A DNA stretch of 64,000 nt from Mycobacterium sp. D16Q13 (GTDB taxonomy: Bacteria > Actinomycetota > Actinomycetes > Mycobacteriales > Mycobacteriaceae), in NCBI RefSeq assembly GCF_002013375.1, contig NZ_MAEW01000018.1:62001-126000 (forward strand), read 5' to 3'. The first letter of the stretch is position 1. Each line of letters starts with the position of its first letter. The notes under the pieces are model-generated. The model ran no database searches, was not told the origin of the DNA, and saw only the letters and a program-made list of their open reading frames with translations. Below, one piece after another: positions 26,368 to 34,668 of the stretch. The position numbers and the translations under genes are program-made.

Positions 26368-27393
26368 GTGGGCAGCGTGTCCACATACCGTGCATTCGAA
26401 GTAGTCGGCCAGCGGGACTTTCGGCTGGTGGAGCGGGAACTTACGGAACCCCATCCAGGTGAGGTACGAGTTCGGGTCGAGGCGTGCGGGGTGTGTCACA
26501 CCGACGCCTTCGCCGCCGAGGGCTTGCGGGCTGATCCGTCGAAACCCATAGTGCCCGGACATGAAATTGTGGGCGTGATCGATGCAGTCGGTGCGGGAGT
26601 GCATGCCTGGAAACTCGGTGAGCGGGTTGGTATCGGGTACCTCAACGGCCACTGCGGTGAATGCGAGCAATGTCGCCGCGGAGACTTTGTGAACTGCACC
26701 GATCAGAATCAAACAGGGACCACCGTTGACGGCGGCTACAGCGAGGTGGCGTATGCCCGGGCTAGCGGCCTCGTCCGAGTCCCGGATGCTGTTGATCCGC
26801 GCGACGCGGCCCCGCTGTTGTGTGCGGGCCTTACCGTATACCGCGCATTGTTGACCGCGAACGTCCGGCCGGGCTCTTTGATTGCTATCCAGGGCATCGG
26901 TGGGCTCGGTCACCTCGGTATCCAATACGCCAAGGCGCTGGGCTATCGGGTTGTTGCCATCGCCCGCGGGACTGGAAAGGCCGATCTTGCAACGCAACTC
27001 GGTGCCGAAGAGTACATCGACAGCACCGCGGGCAATCCGGCGCGGGCATTGCGCGCGTTGGGCGGAGCCACCGCAATCATCGCGACGGCGTCCAGCGGAT
27101 CCTCGATGTCGCCATTGATCGCGGGGTTGGCGCCCAACGGCAAGCTGATAGTCGTCGGGGCGGACTCAGAGCCCATTGAGGCAAGGATCTCCGAACTCAT
27201 CTTCGGAACCCGTTCGATTGTCGGATCACTGACAGGTAGCTCGATAGAGAACGAAGACAATCTGAATCTCGCTCAGCACCATGGTATTCGCTCGATGAAC
27301 GAGATCATGCCCCTATCGGAGGTCCCACGGGCGTACGAACGCATGCTCTCCGGCGCGGCGAGGTTCCGCGTGGTCCTCGATATGAAGGCCTGA
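26368..27393 (+). CDS. Zinc-dependent alcohol dehydrogenase (MDR family)
   Basis: A 341-residue medium-chain dehydrogenase/reductase, probably oxidising alcohols with NAD(P). The catalytic zinc ligands are in CGVCHTD (about 42) and GHEIVG. The structural zinc cysteines are in HCGECEQCRRGDFVNC. The Rossmann motif is GIGGLGHLG. The length is that of the AdhP/AdhA group. The start is GTG 26368, with GGAG 11 bases upstream; GTG 26377 is also possible. A remnant of a nitronate monooxygenase follows two bases after the stop, so the two were once an operon. Confidence 0.92.
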   Translation: MGSVSTYRAFEVVGQRDFRLVERELTEPHPGEVRVRVEACGVCHTDAFAAEGLRADPSKPIVPGHEIVGVIDAVGAGVHAWKLGERVGIGYLNGHCGECEQCRRGDFVNCTDQNQTGTTVDGGYSEVAYARASGLVRVPDAVDPRDAAPLLCAGLTVYRALLTANVRPGSLIAIQGIGGLGHLGIQYAKALGYRVVAIARGTGKADLATQLGAEEYIDSTAGNPARALRALGGATAIIATASSGSSMSPLIAGLAPNGKLIVVGADSEPIEARISELIFGTRSIVGSLTGSSIENEDNLNLAQHHGIRSMNEIMPLSEVPRAYERMLSGAARFRVVLDMKA

Positions 27394-27395
27394 CC

Positions 27396-27832
27396 GTGGC
27401 GGTGGGTCTCCTCAACGTCCGAGAGCTGTCTCGGCCGGTGATTGTGGCACCGATGGCGGGAGGATTGGCCACCGCCGAGGCTGTCAACGCTGTGATTGCA
27501 GCGGGAGCTGTTGCTGCACAACTAGGTACGGCATTTCTTTGGCCGACGAGGCGGGTAGTAGCCCGGTCCATCGCGCTGCGTTGAAGAATCCAGACTTCTC
27601 TGAAACCGTTGTGACTAAATCATTCTCGGGACGCTATGCACGAGGGTTACGCAACAGGTTCATCGACGAGCATGAAGCGCACGCCCCACTGGGGTATACC
27701 GAGGTGCATGATCTGACAAGCCCTGTTCGGGCGGCGGCGGTGCGCGCGGGCGATCCGACGGCCACAAATGTCTGGGCGGGAAGCGGATTCAGAGAAGCGA
27801 GGGGCGGTTCGGTGGCCGACAATCATGGGTGA
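27396..27832 (+). pseudogene. Nitronate monooxygenase remnant (deletion plus frameshift)
   Basis: The first frame gives RPVIVAPMAGG, the N-terminal FMN-binding start of nitronate monooxygenases. It jumps directly to TAEAVNAVIAAGAVAAQLGTAF, which belongs about 200 residues later in the family. A frameshift near 27540 then moves the frame to DEAGSSPVHRAALKN, followed by FSGRYARGLRNRFIDEHEAHAPLGY and GDPTATNVWAGSGF, the normal C-terminal part. The internal deletion appears to join two AGG-coding positions. The remnant cannot encode an enzyme, as most of the barrel is missing. Confidence 0.85.
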
Positions 27833-28205
27833 GTTGTCGGATTTCCGGCGCTAGCCGCCTGATCGCCGGAAAAGTGGGCGTGGCGTCTAGTTTGAGCCCT
27901 ATCGAAGGGGTGTGCGGCGCCGAATGAAGTAGCGCGCAAGCCATCCCACAGAGTGGGACACGCATCGCGAAAAAGGTGGGATGGGTAACAGAAATTTTCC
28001 TGCGTTAATACAAGAGATGCGCGGATGTATAGGAAAAGTGACCAATGTGGGTAGGGCGCAGCAAATTACGAATCAACGTCCGCGCGCATTCGACAAACCA
28101 ACTATGTCCTGCAGGTTTATTGGAGTGGACGTACGGTTATGGGTGCACTACCGTAATCAGTAAGGCGTTGGCGGAGAGTAATTCCCGCCATAATCATCAG
28201 CAAAT
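27833..28205. other. Intergenic stretch without a convincing gene
   Basis: No credible coding region was found. A 9-bp stem TTTCCGGCG/CGCCGGAAA (27842-27850 with 27864-27872) could end transcription from the dehydrogenase side. The remainder, about 27950-28200, is AT-richer than the surroundings. Confidence 0.5.
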
Positions 28206-28778
28206 ATGACGCAAGCCACATATTTTGGTAGGCCGTCAAGCTCGTTGTTAGCGTCCGGTCTCATGTCTGATCTCGCTGCTTTGCTGGCGTTTATCCATCA
28301 GGTCTCGGGTACGCCATATATCTCGGGCGGAGACTCCGCACGGGGCACCGACTGCTCCGGCCTGGCCTCCTGGGTGTCCAACGTCGCCACCGATCGCCCC
28401 GCGTTCGGTTCTCGGTTCAACACCGGGAACCAGGAGCGCGCGCTCCTCGCACGTGGTTTCAAGTACGGCACCGCTCCTGGTGCACTGGTGATTGGCTGGA
28501 ATGGCGGTCACACCGCTGTCACGCTGCCCGATGGCACCGCTGTCTCCAGTGGCGAGGGAGGCGGCGTCAGGATTGGTGGAGGCGGCGCCTACCAGTCACA
28601 GTTCAAGCGTCATATGTATCTACCAATGGACAACGCGGACGAGGCTGGGGCTGCGCCGTTGGATGTGCCCGCGCATGCGGAGGGTCCCGAGGTGATCCCC
28701 GCATCGGTGTTAGCGCCGAATCCCGAGCCCGTACCCGCCGATGGTGCTCCCGCAGATGCGGAGTCCGTCGAGATCTAA
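28206..28778 (+). CDS. NlpC/P60-like peptidase domain protein, phage tape-measure type
   Basis: A 190-residue protein with one compact peptidase-like domain. A likely catalytic Cys lies in GTDCSGLASWVSN (about 50) and a His in GGHTAVTLPDG (about 101), followed by SSGEGGGVRIGGGG and a Pro/Ala-rich tail. This arrangement resembles the C-terminal peptidoglycan-hydrolase domain of mycobacteriophage tape-measure and lysin proteins. No signal peptide is visible. ATG 28263 is an alternative start that would drop 19 poorly conserved-looking residues. Neither start has a good ribosome site. It stands alone between catabolic genes, so a domesticated phage fragment is likely. Confidence 0.7.
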   Translation: MTQATYFGRPSSSLLASGLMSDLAALLAFIHQVSGTPYISGGDSARGTDCSGLASWVSNVATDRPAFGSRFNTGNQERALLARGFKYGTAPGALVIGWNGGHTAVTLPDGTAVSSGEGGGVRIGGGGAYQSQFKRHMYLPMDNADEAGAAPLDVPAHAEGPEVIPASVLAPNPEPVPADGAPADAESVEI

Positions 28779-28795
28779 AGGATTTCGAATCCTTT
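28777..28795 (+). terminator. Hairpin at the stop codon of the peptidase gene
   Basis: The stem AAAGGATT (28777-28784) and AATCCTTT (28788-28795) encloses TCG and overlaps the TAA stop. There is no long T run, so it is a candidate mycobacterial-type terminator. Confidence 0.5.
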
Positions 28796-28897
28796 GGTGC
28801 CACCTCACAATTGGTGTGTACCGGTGTTATCGCTCACTCCTCCCGTTGGGTGGGAGAAGCTCCGCATCCGCTCGTAGGGTTGTGGTTGCCTGAAATC

Positions 28898-29674
28898 ATG
28901 AATGGCAATTCTGCTCTGCTACAAGGAAAGAACATCATCGTTACGGGTGGTGCCCGCGGGCTCGGCGCGGCCTTCGCGCATCGCATCGTGTCGCACGGCG
29001 GCAGAGTAGTCATCGCCGATGTGCTCGATGACAATGGCCGGCAGCTTGCCGCCGAGCTCGGTGACTCCGCGCGATTCGCCCACCTGGACGTGACCGATGC
29101 CGACCAGTGGCGGGCCCTGGTCGAGACCACACTCGCGGAGTTCGGTTCGGTTACCGGCTTGGTGAACAACGCCGGGATATCCAGTGCCTCGTTGGTGGCC
29201 GACGAGCCGCTTGAACACTTTCGCAAGGTGATCGACGTGAACCTCGTGGGCGTCTTCATCGGCATGCAGGCCGTTATCCCGCCGATGCGCGCATGCGGCG
29301 GTGGTTCGATCGTGAACATCTCGTCCGCCGCCGGTCTCGTCGGTCTGGCCCTCACCTCCGGCTATGGCGCGTCTAAATGGGGCGTGCGGGGTCTGTCCAA
29401 GGTCGCAGCCGTCGAACTGGGACTCGATCGAATTCGGGTCAACTCCGTGCACCCTGGCGTTGTGTACACGCCCATGACTGCTCAGGCCGGTTTTCAGCGG
29501 GGGGAAGGCAATATGCCCATCACCGCCATGGGCCGGGTGGGGACTCCCGAGGAAGTGGCCGGCGCGGTCACCTATCTACTGTCGGATGCCGCGAGTTACG
29601 TCACCGGGGCCGAGCTCGCCGTGGACGGCGGCTGGACGGCCGGCCCCACCGTGAAAACAATGACGGGTCAGTAG
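28898..29674 (+). CDS. Short-chain dehydrogenase/reductase (hydroxysteroid-dehydrogenase-like)
   Basis: A 258-residue classical SDR. Cofactor motif TGGARGLG (about 15), NNAGIS (about 92), catalytic Ser in ISSAAG and YGASKWG Tyr/Lys (about 155-159), then HPGVVYTPMT. The pattern resembles the FabG3/20-beta-hydroxysteroid-dehydrogenase group, but the substrate cannot be read from sequence. ATG 28898 (MNGNSALLQGK) gives the normal family N-terminus; the upstream in-frame extension is not expected to be translated. Its stop directly abuts the stop of the convergent hydrolase-fold gene. Confidence 0.88.
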   Translation: MNGNSALLQGKNIIVTGGARGLGAAFAHRIVSHGGRVVIADVLDDNGRQLAAELGDSARFAHLDVTDADQWRALVETTLAEFGSVTGLVNNAGISSASLVADEPLEHFRKVIDVNLVGVFIGMQAVIPPMRACGGGSIVNISSAAGLVGLALTSGYGASKWGVRGLSKVAAVELGLDRIRVNSVHPGVVYTPMTAQAGFQRGEGNMPITAMGRVGTPEEVAGAVTYLLSDAASYVTGAELAVDGGWTAGPTVKTMTGQ

Positions 29675-30469
29675 TTACGAGAGCAGGTTCGTGATCTCCT
29701 GTGCGACCTGCGCGGGCAACTCCAGCTGAGGGAAATGGGTCGTACCGCGCAGCCGTGCGTAGCTGAACCAGGGATTGCGCGACTGGAACTCGTCGTGGAG
29801 ATCGTCGTAGGCGGTGCGTTCTGGCCTGCAGAAGATGTGGTGAACGCGCCGCGGTTCGGTGAGCTTCTCCATGCGCGACATGGGTGAGCCCCACGTGCTG
29901 TACGCATCCTCGATGACTCGTCCGGCCCGTGCCCACACGTCGAACCCGAATCCGCCCATCTCGGAACGGATATGCCGGTTGACGGCCTCGTTGTCGCTAC
30001 CGGCCAGCCAGGCGCGGAGGAACTCGAGGCGGCTGGATTGCCAGCGCAGCGGATCGCGGAATGCTCTTATGCCGTTGAGGAATTCGGTGGGGGCCTCCGA
30101 CATGATGAGGTCCACGATGACGACGCTCGGCACCCGCGCCGCGCCGAGAAGTTCGGCGATCTCCAGCGCCGTCCATCCGGCGTGGGCATGAGCCACGGGG
30201 ACGATCGACTGCACGCTGAGGGCGTCGAGCAGCCCGGTGACATCTGAAATCTGTTCCGCAAGACCAAAGTCGGCAACGGCAGTGCGGTCGATGCCGTGAC
30301 CGCGCCAGTCCATGCGAATGACGCGGTGGCGGGCGACGAGGTAGGGCAACAGCTCGTCATACGCGCGGTGGTCGTGCCCCCATCCGGTGAGTAGCAGGAT
30401 TGCGGGCCCGTCGTCCAGGCCCTGATCGTCGAAGGTGAGCTGTGCACCGTTGATGGTGATGGTGTACAT
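29675..30469 (-). CDS. Alpha/beta-hydrolase-fold protein, cofactor-free 2,4-dioxygenase-like (HOD/AqdC type)
   Basis: A 264-residue alpha/beta-hydrolase-fold protein. LLLTGWGHDHRAYDELLPYL forms the oxyanion region and MDWRGHG follows. The nucleophile elbow reads VAHAHAGW (about 92-99), so the usual Ser is replaced by Ala. A C-terminal His lies in GTTHFPQLELP and an Asp in VIVDLIMSEAP. The HxHxGW elbow with a retained His-Asp dyad resembles the cofactor-independent dioxygenases that open the 3-hydroxy-4-quinolone ring (HOD, and AqdC of M. abscessus, which destroys the Pseudomonas quinolone signal). No aqdA/aqdB-like partners are next to it. It has a good AGGAG site and follows a PPOX-fold gene by 31 bases. 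Activity on quinolones is inference. Confidence 0.75.
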   Translation of the reverse strand: MYTITINGAQLTFDDQGLDDGPAILLLTGWGHDHRAYDELLPYLVARHRVIRMDWRGHGIDRTAVADFGLAEQISDVTGLLDALSVQSIVPVAHAHAGWTALEIAELLGAARVPSVVIVDLIMSEAPTEFLNGIRAFRDPLRWQSSRLEFLRAWLAGSDNEAVNRHIRSEMGGFGFDVWARAGRVIEDAYSTWGSPMSRMEKLTEPRRVHHIFCRPERTAYDDLHDEFQSRNPWFSYARLRGTTHFPQLELPAQVAQEITNLLS

Positions 30470-30500
30470 CGGGAGTCTCCTGGGTAGTCAGAGGCAGGTA

Positions 30501-30920
30501 TCAGAGAGCAGCGTGGACACGGACGGGATGTACCCGCACGATCGCCTCTCCGGGTGCGCTGTGATGCTCGTTGACGTAGGGCGCGGCGCGCTCGGCTCCC
30601 AGGTATCGGGCGGTGATGTCGATCAGGGTGGTGCGAACCTCGGCCTCGTCCGGTTCCAGCTTGGCTTCACCTTGGATCTGGACATACAGGTAGGGCTCGT
30701 TTGGTGTTGCCACGGTGATTACGGCACGCGGGTCCCGTTGCAACGCCCTGACTTTCAGAGTGTCCACACGTGTGACGAACTGCAGGTGATCGGCGGCGAG
30801 CCGGTACCAGATGGGTAGAACGAGCGGGCGTCCGTCGGTTCCTAGGTATCCCAGCTGCCCCACCAGTGCGGGAGCCGAATCGAGGAACTGGCGGACGGAT
30901 GGATCGAGGATCGAGGTCAT
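30501..30920 (-). CDS. Pyridoxamine-5'-phosphate-oxidase-fold (PPOX/FDOR) protein
   Basis: A 139-residue split-barrel flavin or F420-binding protein. It has the typical GYLGTDGRPLVLPIWYRL, LKVRALQRDPRAVITV and YLYVQIQGEAKL strands of the mycobacterial F420-dependent PPOX group. ATG 30920 (MTSILDPSV) is chosen; the longer upstream frame lacks family-like sequence. It is probably the first gene of an operon with the dioxygenase-like protein downstream. A reductase or oxidase acting on a small heteroaromatic or quinone is possible, but the substrate is unknown. Confidence 0.82.
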   Translation of the reverse strand: MTSILDPSVRQFLDSAPALVGQLGYLGTDGRPLVLPIWYRLAADHLQFVTRVDTLKVRALQRDPRAVITVATPNEPYLYVQIQGEAKLEPDEAEVRTTLIDITARYLGAERAAPYVNEHHSAPGEAIVRVHPVRVHAAL

Positions 30921-30995
30921 GAGCCCACAACCTAGAATCTCAACCGCGCTTGAGGTCAAATTCGCACTTCCGTCAGGAGGCGGCGTGCCGGAATA

Positions 30996-31688
30996 ATGCA
31001 TCGGGTGACTCGCGTACTCGCGATCGGAATTGCGGTGCTGGCCCTCGTCGCGGTCATCCCGCCCGCGGGATACGCCCAGGCCGATCCACAGTCGTGCGTT
31101 GCGGGCGATCCGGGCCGCCCCCAGGCAGAGCTGTTCGCAACCAACAACACCGCGATCATCACTGACCCCGCCGATGGGCGTCTGCGTGACCCACTCGATG
31201 ACTTCTCGCTGCAAGTGAGTGCGATGACCGTCCAGAACCTGGTGCTGCCTGTGCGGTCGACATCGGTCGATGGTGTGTATTGGTCGCAGGACAGCAAGCG
31301 CATGACCTACGAGCGGTCACGGGCCTTCGAACTTGCCTGCGTGGATCGCGATGATCTGCGACGCATCGGTGAGCAGGTGGGTCGGCAGTTCGGTCAGGAA
31401 TCGGTGCTCACCTTCGAGTATCTGCCGGCGGGGGATGCGGGGATCAATGCCGTGGCTGTGGAGGCTCCGGGCATCGATCGGGTGCGGTTCCACGACGCGC
31501 TGGCCGCGGATGGGACCGCGCGCGAAGCGTTGGCCGGCGGGTCGGTGACCGAGGACGGGTGGTTGATCCTGATCGCGGATATCAAGGATGTGGACACCGC
31601 GCGACGCCTGGTCGGGGCCGCCGGTGGCCGTTGGCAGGACGCCACCCTCCGATACGGAAAGCGTGAGTTCGTGGAGTCGGCGCGGTAA
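30996..31688 (+). CDS. Exported protein of unknown function
   Basis: A 230-residue protein with a Sec signal peptide (VLAIGIAVLALVAVIPPAGYAQA, cleavage near residue 29). The mature part is about 200 residues with two cysteines (QSCVAG and ELACVDR). It includes a C-terminal LILIADIKDVDTARRLVGAAGGRW segment that resembles a small alpha/beta ligand-binding fold. I do not recognise a family. It is divergent from the PPOX gene with 75 bases between, and nothing follows closely downstream. Confidence 0.8.
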   Translation: MHRVTRVLAIGIAVLALVAVIPPAGYAQADPQSCVAGDPGRPQAELFATNNTAIITDPADGRLRDPLDDFSLQVSAMTVQNLVLPVRSTSVDGVYWSQDSKRMTYERSRAFELACVDRDDLRRIGEQVGRQFGQESVLTFEYLPAGDAGINAVAVEAPGIDRVRFHDALAADGTAREALAGGSVTEDGWLILIADIKDVDTARRLVGAAGGRWQDATLRYGKREFVESAR

Positions 31689-31834
31689 CGGGTTCAGATC
31701 TGTGACAGGTCGCCTGGTCGCGGCGCGCTAACCATTCTGGATGTCCAGACCCTGGCGGACGTCGCGACCATCAGACTTCCATCGTGTACCGAGTGGATTC
31801 CACGGCGACTGGATTCCGAGCGCCCGCTGAGGCA

Positions 31835-33400
31835 CTACCACGTATCAACGACAGATCTGCGCGGCGGCAACGGCTCTCGCATGGCGGCAGCGAATGTCGA
31901 GGCGATGAGAGAGCGCGTCTCGGCAGGGTCGATCACATCGTCGATCTCAAAGATCTGAGCGGCGTTGAGCGCCTTGGCATTCTCTTGTGCCGCAGCCGTG
32001 CCCTGACGCACGGCTTCTTCTCGGGTGGCCTCGTCGGGAATCGCCTCCAACTCTTTGCGCAGCCCCAGACGTACGGCGCCCTCAAGGCCCATGGGCCCCA
32101 GATGCGCGCCCGGCCAGGCGACCGTTAGCAGTGGTTCGTGCAGGCTGCCGCCAGTCATCGCTTGTGCGCCAAGGCCATACCCGCGGCGCAGGATGACCGA
32201 GACAAGCGGTACGCGTAGTGCTGCCCCGGCGACGAGCATCCGCGATGCACGCCGGACCAGCGCATCGGCCTCCGCAGCGGGACCCACCATGTACCCCGGG
32301 CAGTCGACCAGCGAGAGCACCGGCAAGCCGAAGGCATCGCATAGCTGCAGGAACCGCGCGGCCTTATCCGATGCGGCGGCCGTGATCGCTCCCGCCATCG
32401 CCATTGAATTGTTGGCGAGAATGCCCACGGCACGGCCCTCGATGCGCGCGAGTGCCGTCACCATCTCGGGCGCGAACTTCTCTCGCAGGAACGTCGCCGA
32501 GCCCGCGTCGGCCAGCGTCTCGATGATGGGCGCCACCGGATAGGCTCTCCGCGCGCGCTCGGGAATCATTGTCCGCAAGACAGTTTGGTCCGCTGCTGGT
32601 CCGGGTTCTATTGCTCCCTGGAAGTACCCAATGAGCCGTTTGGTGACGGCGACGGCCTGCTGCTCGTCGTCGACGACCACATCGACCACACCATTGGGGG
32701 ACTGCACCGACAACGGCCCGACCTCATCCGGATGCACCTCGCCGAGCCCTCCGCCGGCGATCATGGCCGGGCCACCCATGCCGATGGATGTGTCCTTGGT
32801 CGCCACGATCAGGTCCGAGCAACCCGCGATGACGGCGTTGCCCGCGAAGCACCGTCCCTTGACTACCGAGATCCGTGGCACCACCCCCGATAGCGCGGCC
32901 CACAACTTGAACGCGCGGACATCGAGCATGGAGACCACGGGGTAGTCGGTGTCACCGGGGCGTCCGCCGCCGCCCTCGGCGAAGAACACCGTCGGCAGCT
33001 TCATGCGTTCGATGAGATCGAACAGTCTGTCCTTCTTATGGTGGCCGAGTGCGCCCTGCGTTCCGGCCAGCACGGTGTAGTCGTAGGACAGCACGGCGCA
33101 CGCGCTGCGGTCGGCGCCGAACATGTCGCCGTTGACGCGGGCCGTCCCGGCAACGAGGCCATCGGCGGGTGTGCGGGCGATCAAGTCGGCGATGTCGCGT
33201 CGTCCACGCTGCGCGGCGATGGCGAATCGCCCGTATTCCACGAATGACCCCGCATCCACCAGATCGGCGATGTTTTCGCGTGCGGTGCGACTGCCGGTGG
33301 CATGGCGGCGGGCAACCGCATCGGGGCGGGCGGCGTCCTCGGTAAGCGCACGTCTTCTCAGTAGCTCCGCGTGGTCCGCGCGCAATGGTTCATCAGCCAT
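31835..33400 (-). CDS. Acyl-CoA carboxylase carboxyltransferase (beta) subunit
   Basis: A 521-residue crotonase-fold carboxyltransferase of the AccD/PccB/MCC-beta group, expected to carboxylate an acyl-CoA with a biotin subunit encoded elsewhere. The N-terminal half contains GTQGALGHHKKDRLFDL, FFAEGGGGRPGD and SIGMGGPAMIAGGGLG. The C-terminal half has NNSMAMAGAITAAASDKAARF, VDCPGYMVG and GYGLGAQAMTGG. ATG 33400 (MADEPLRADH) is chosen over a GTG at 33451 because it gives the family-like N-terminus. It is divergent from the LuxE operon, 110 bases away. It may feed or share control with that operon, but this is inference only. Confidence 0.9.
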   Translation of the reverse strand: MADEPLRADHAELLRRRALTEDAARPDAVARRHATGSRTARENIADLVDAGSFVEYGRFAIAAQRGRRDIADLIARTPADGLVAGTARVNGDMFGADRSACAVLSYDYTVLAGTQGALGHHKKDRLFDLIERMKLPTVFFAEGGGGRPGDTDYPVVSMLDVRAFKLWAALSGVVPRISVVKGRCFAGNAVIAGCSDLIVATKDTSIGMGGPAMIAGGGLGEVHPDEVGPLSVQSPNGVVDVVVDDEQQAVAVTKRLIGYFQGAIEPGPAADQTVLRTMIPERARRAYPVAPIIETLADAGSATFLREKFAPEMVTALARIEGRAVGILANNSMAMAGAITAAASDKAARFLQLCDAFGLPVLSLVDCPGYMVGPAAEADALVRRASRMLVAGAALRVPLVSVILRRGYGLGAQAMTGGSLHEPLLTVAWPGAHLGPMGLEGAVRLGLRKELEAIPDEATREEAVRQGTAAAQENAKALNAAQIFEIDDVIDPAETRSLIASTFAAAMREPLPPRRSVVDTW

Positions 33401-33510
33401 GGTCCGGACTCTTCCATAAAGCCCGGAAACTCTGCGGGAACTTTTCCTCACGATGATTCGACCACTCCACCGATGCCCTGTGTGGGCTAGGCAGTCAAAG
33501 GAGATGCGCA

Positions 33511-34668
33511 GTGGATTTGGTCACCATGCTCGGGATGCCGGGGGAAGCCCTCCGGGCGACGCGGGACGACTGGCGGGGGTCGCTCACCGACGTGGTGCGT
33601 CAGGCTTTCGCGTTGCACTTCGACCGCAACGGGTTCTATCGCGCCCAGTGCGAAGCTGTCGGCCTCACCCCGAGTGACATTCACGGCTGGGCTGACCTGC
33701 AGCGCATCCCTCTGCTTCCGGTCAGCATGTTCAAACAGGCTGGCGCGCATGTCCTCATGACCTGTGGGCTTGAGGATGTCGAGATTGAGATCAGGTCTAC
33801 CGGCACCAGCGGCGTGCCGTCGGTAGCGCGGCGCGATGCGACGACGGTGACCCGGGCGTCGGTCGGAATCTTCGGCGGATACCGGGACTTCTTCGGTATT
33901 TCCCAGGGGGCGGGGCTATTCCTGTGCCCGTCTACCGCCGAGGTGCCCGAGATGGGCATGGTCAAGATCTTCAACCTGCTGACCGGCATGCTCGACGATC
34001 ACCGCTACGTCGTGCGCGAATACTCCTTCGATCCCGAGGAGGCGCTGGCACTGCTGCGGAGCTGGGAGGGGCGGATGACGCGGCACCTGATCGGTCCGCC
34101 CTTCATCATCGCCCGGTTCCTGAAATACCTGGAGCTCGAGGATATTCCGCTCACCCTCGACCCCGATTCGTTGATCATCATGCTCGGCGGCTGGAAGCAG
34201 TACACCGGAAACTCGATAAGCCGAGACGACTTCAACGAGAAGGCACAGCGTGTGCTGGGCGTTGACCGCACCCGCATCCGTGACATGTACGGCATGATCG
34301 AGTCCAACATGCTCGCCATTGAGTGCGAGCATCAGCGCAAGCATGTGCCGCCGTGGTGCTACATCTCGATCCGGGACGTCACCGATGCGGCCGTCGAGCT
34401 TGAACCCGGTAAGACCGGCGGGATAGCGATCCTTGACGCGCTGAACACCGCGTACCCCGGTTTCCTGCTCTCCGACGACATCGGCGAGGTGGACGAGAGC
34501 GATTGCCCCTGCGGCCGTACCGGCCAGACCGTGAAGTTCCGGCGGCGGCGTCAAGGTGCCGAACTAGGCTGCTGCGCCGTGAGTATCGAAAAGTATATCG
34601 ACTCAAGGGAAGTCGTCGCCGAGTGCGAGCTGACTTCTACTGGGGCCTCTCAAGGGGCGGGCGCCTAG
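33511..34668 (+). CDS. LuxE-type acyl-protein synthetase, first gene of a seven-gene operon
   Basis: A 385-residue member of the LuxE/PaaK-like AMP-forming family. LuxE enzymes activate a fatty acid as acyl-AMP and hold it on a C-terminal cysteine. Seen here: RSTGTSGVPS (P-loop, about 95), LGGWKQYTGN, DMYGMIESN (about 251) and a C-terminal DCPCGRTGQTVKF followed by GAELGCCAVSIEKYI. The GCC pair near residue 357 is a candidate acyl-accepting site. The GTG start has AAAGGAG seven bases upstream. The stop overlaps the next start (TAGTG). No LuxC-like reductase is nearby, so aldehyde production is not indicated. The operon instead supplies a NifS/NifU pair, an ACP and an acyl-AMP ligase. Confidence 0.88.
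   Translation: MDLVTMLGMPGEALRATRDDWRGSLTDVVRQAFALHFDRNGFYRAQCEAVGLTPSDIHGWADLQRIPLLPVSMFKQAGAHVLMTCGLEDVEIEIRSTGTSGVPSVARRDATTVTRASVGIFGGYRDFFGISQGAGLFLCPSTAEVPEMGMVKIFNLLTGMLDDHRYVVREYSFDPEEALALLRSWEGRMTRHLIGPPFIIARFLKYLELEDIPLTLDPDSLIIMLGGWKQYTGNSISRDDFNEKAQRVLGVDRTRIRDMYGMIESNMLAIECEHQRKHVPPWCYISIRDVTDAAVELEPGKTGGIAILDALNTAYPGFLLSDDIGEVDESDCPCGRTGQTVKFRRRRQGAELGCCAVSIEKYIDSREVVAECELTSTGASQGAGA

Noticed and set aside
27981..28163. Short plus-strand open frame of 60 codons
   Set aside because: No ribosome site, composition unlike genes, no family-like sequence.
31736..31749. TCTGGA/TCCAGA inverted repeat after the exported-protein gene as a terminator
   Set aside because: Only six base pairs with a two-base loop and no T run; too weak to call.
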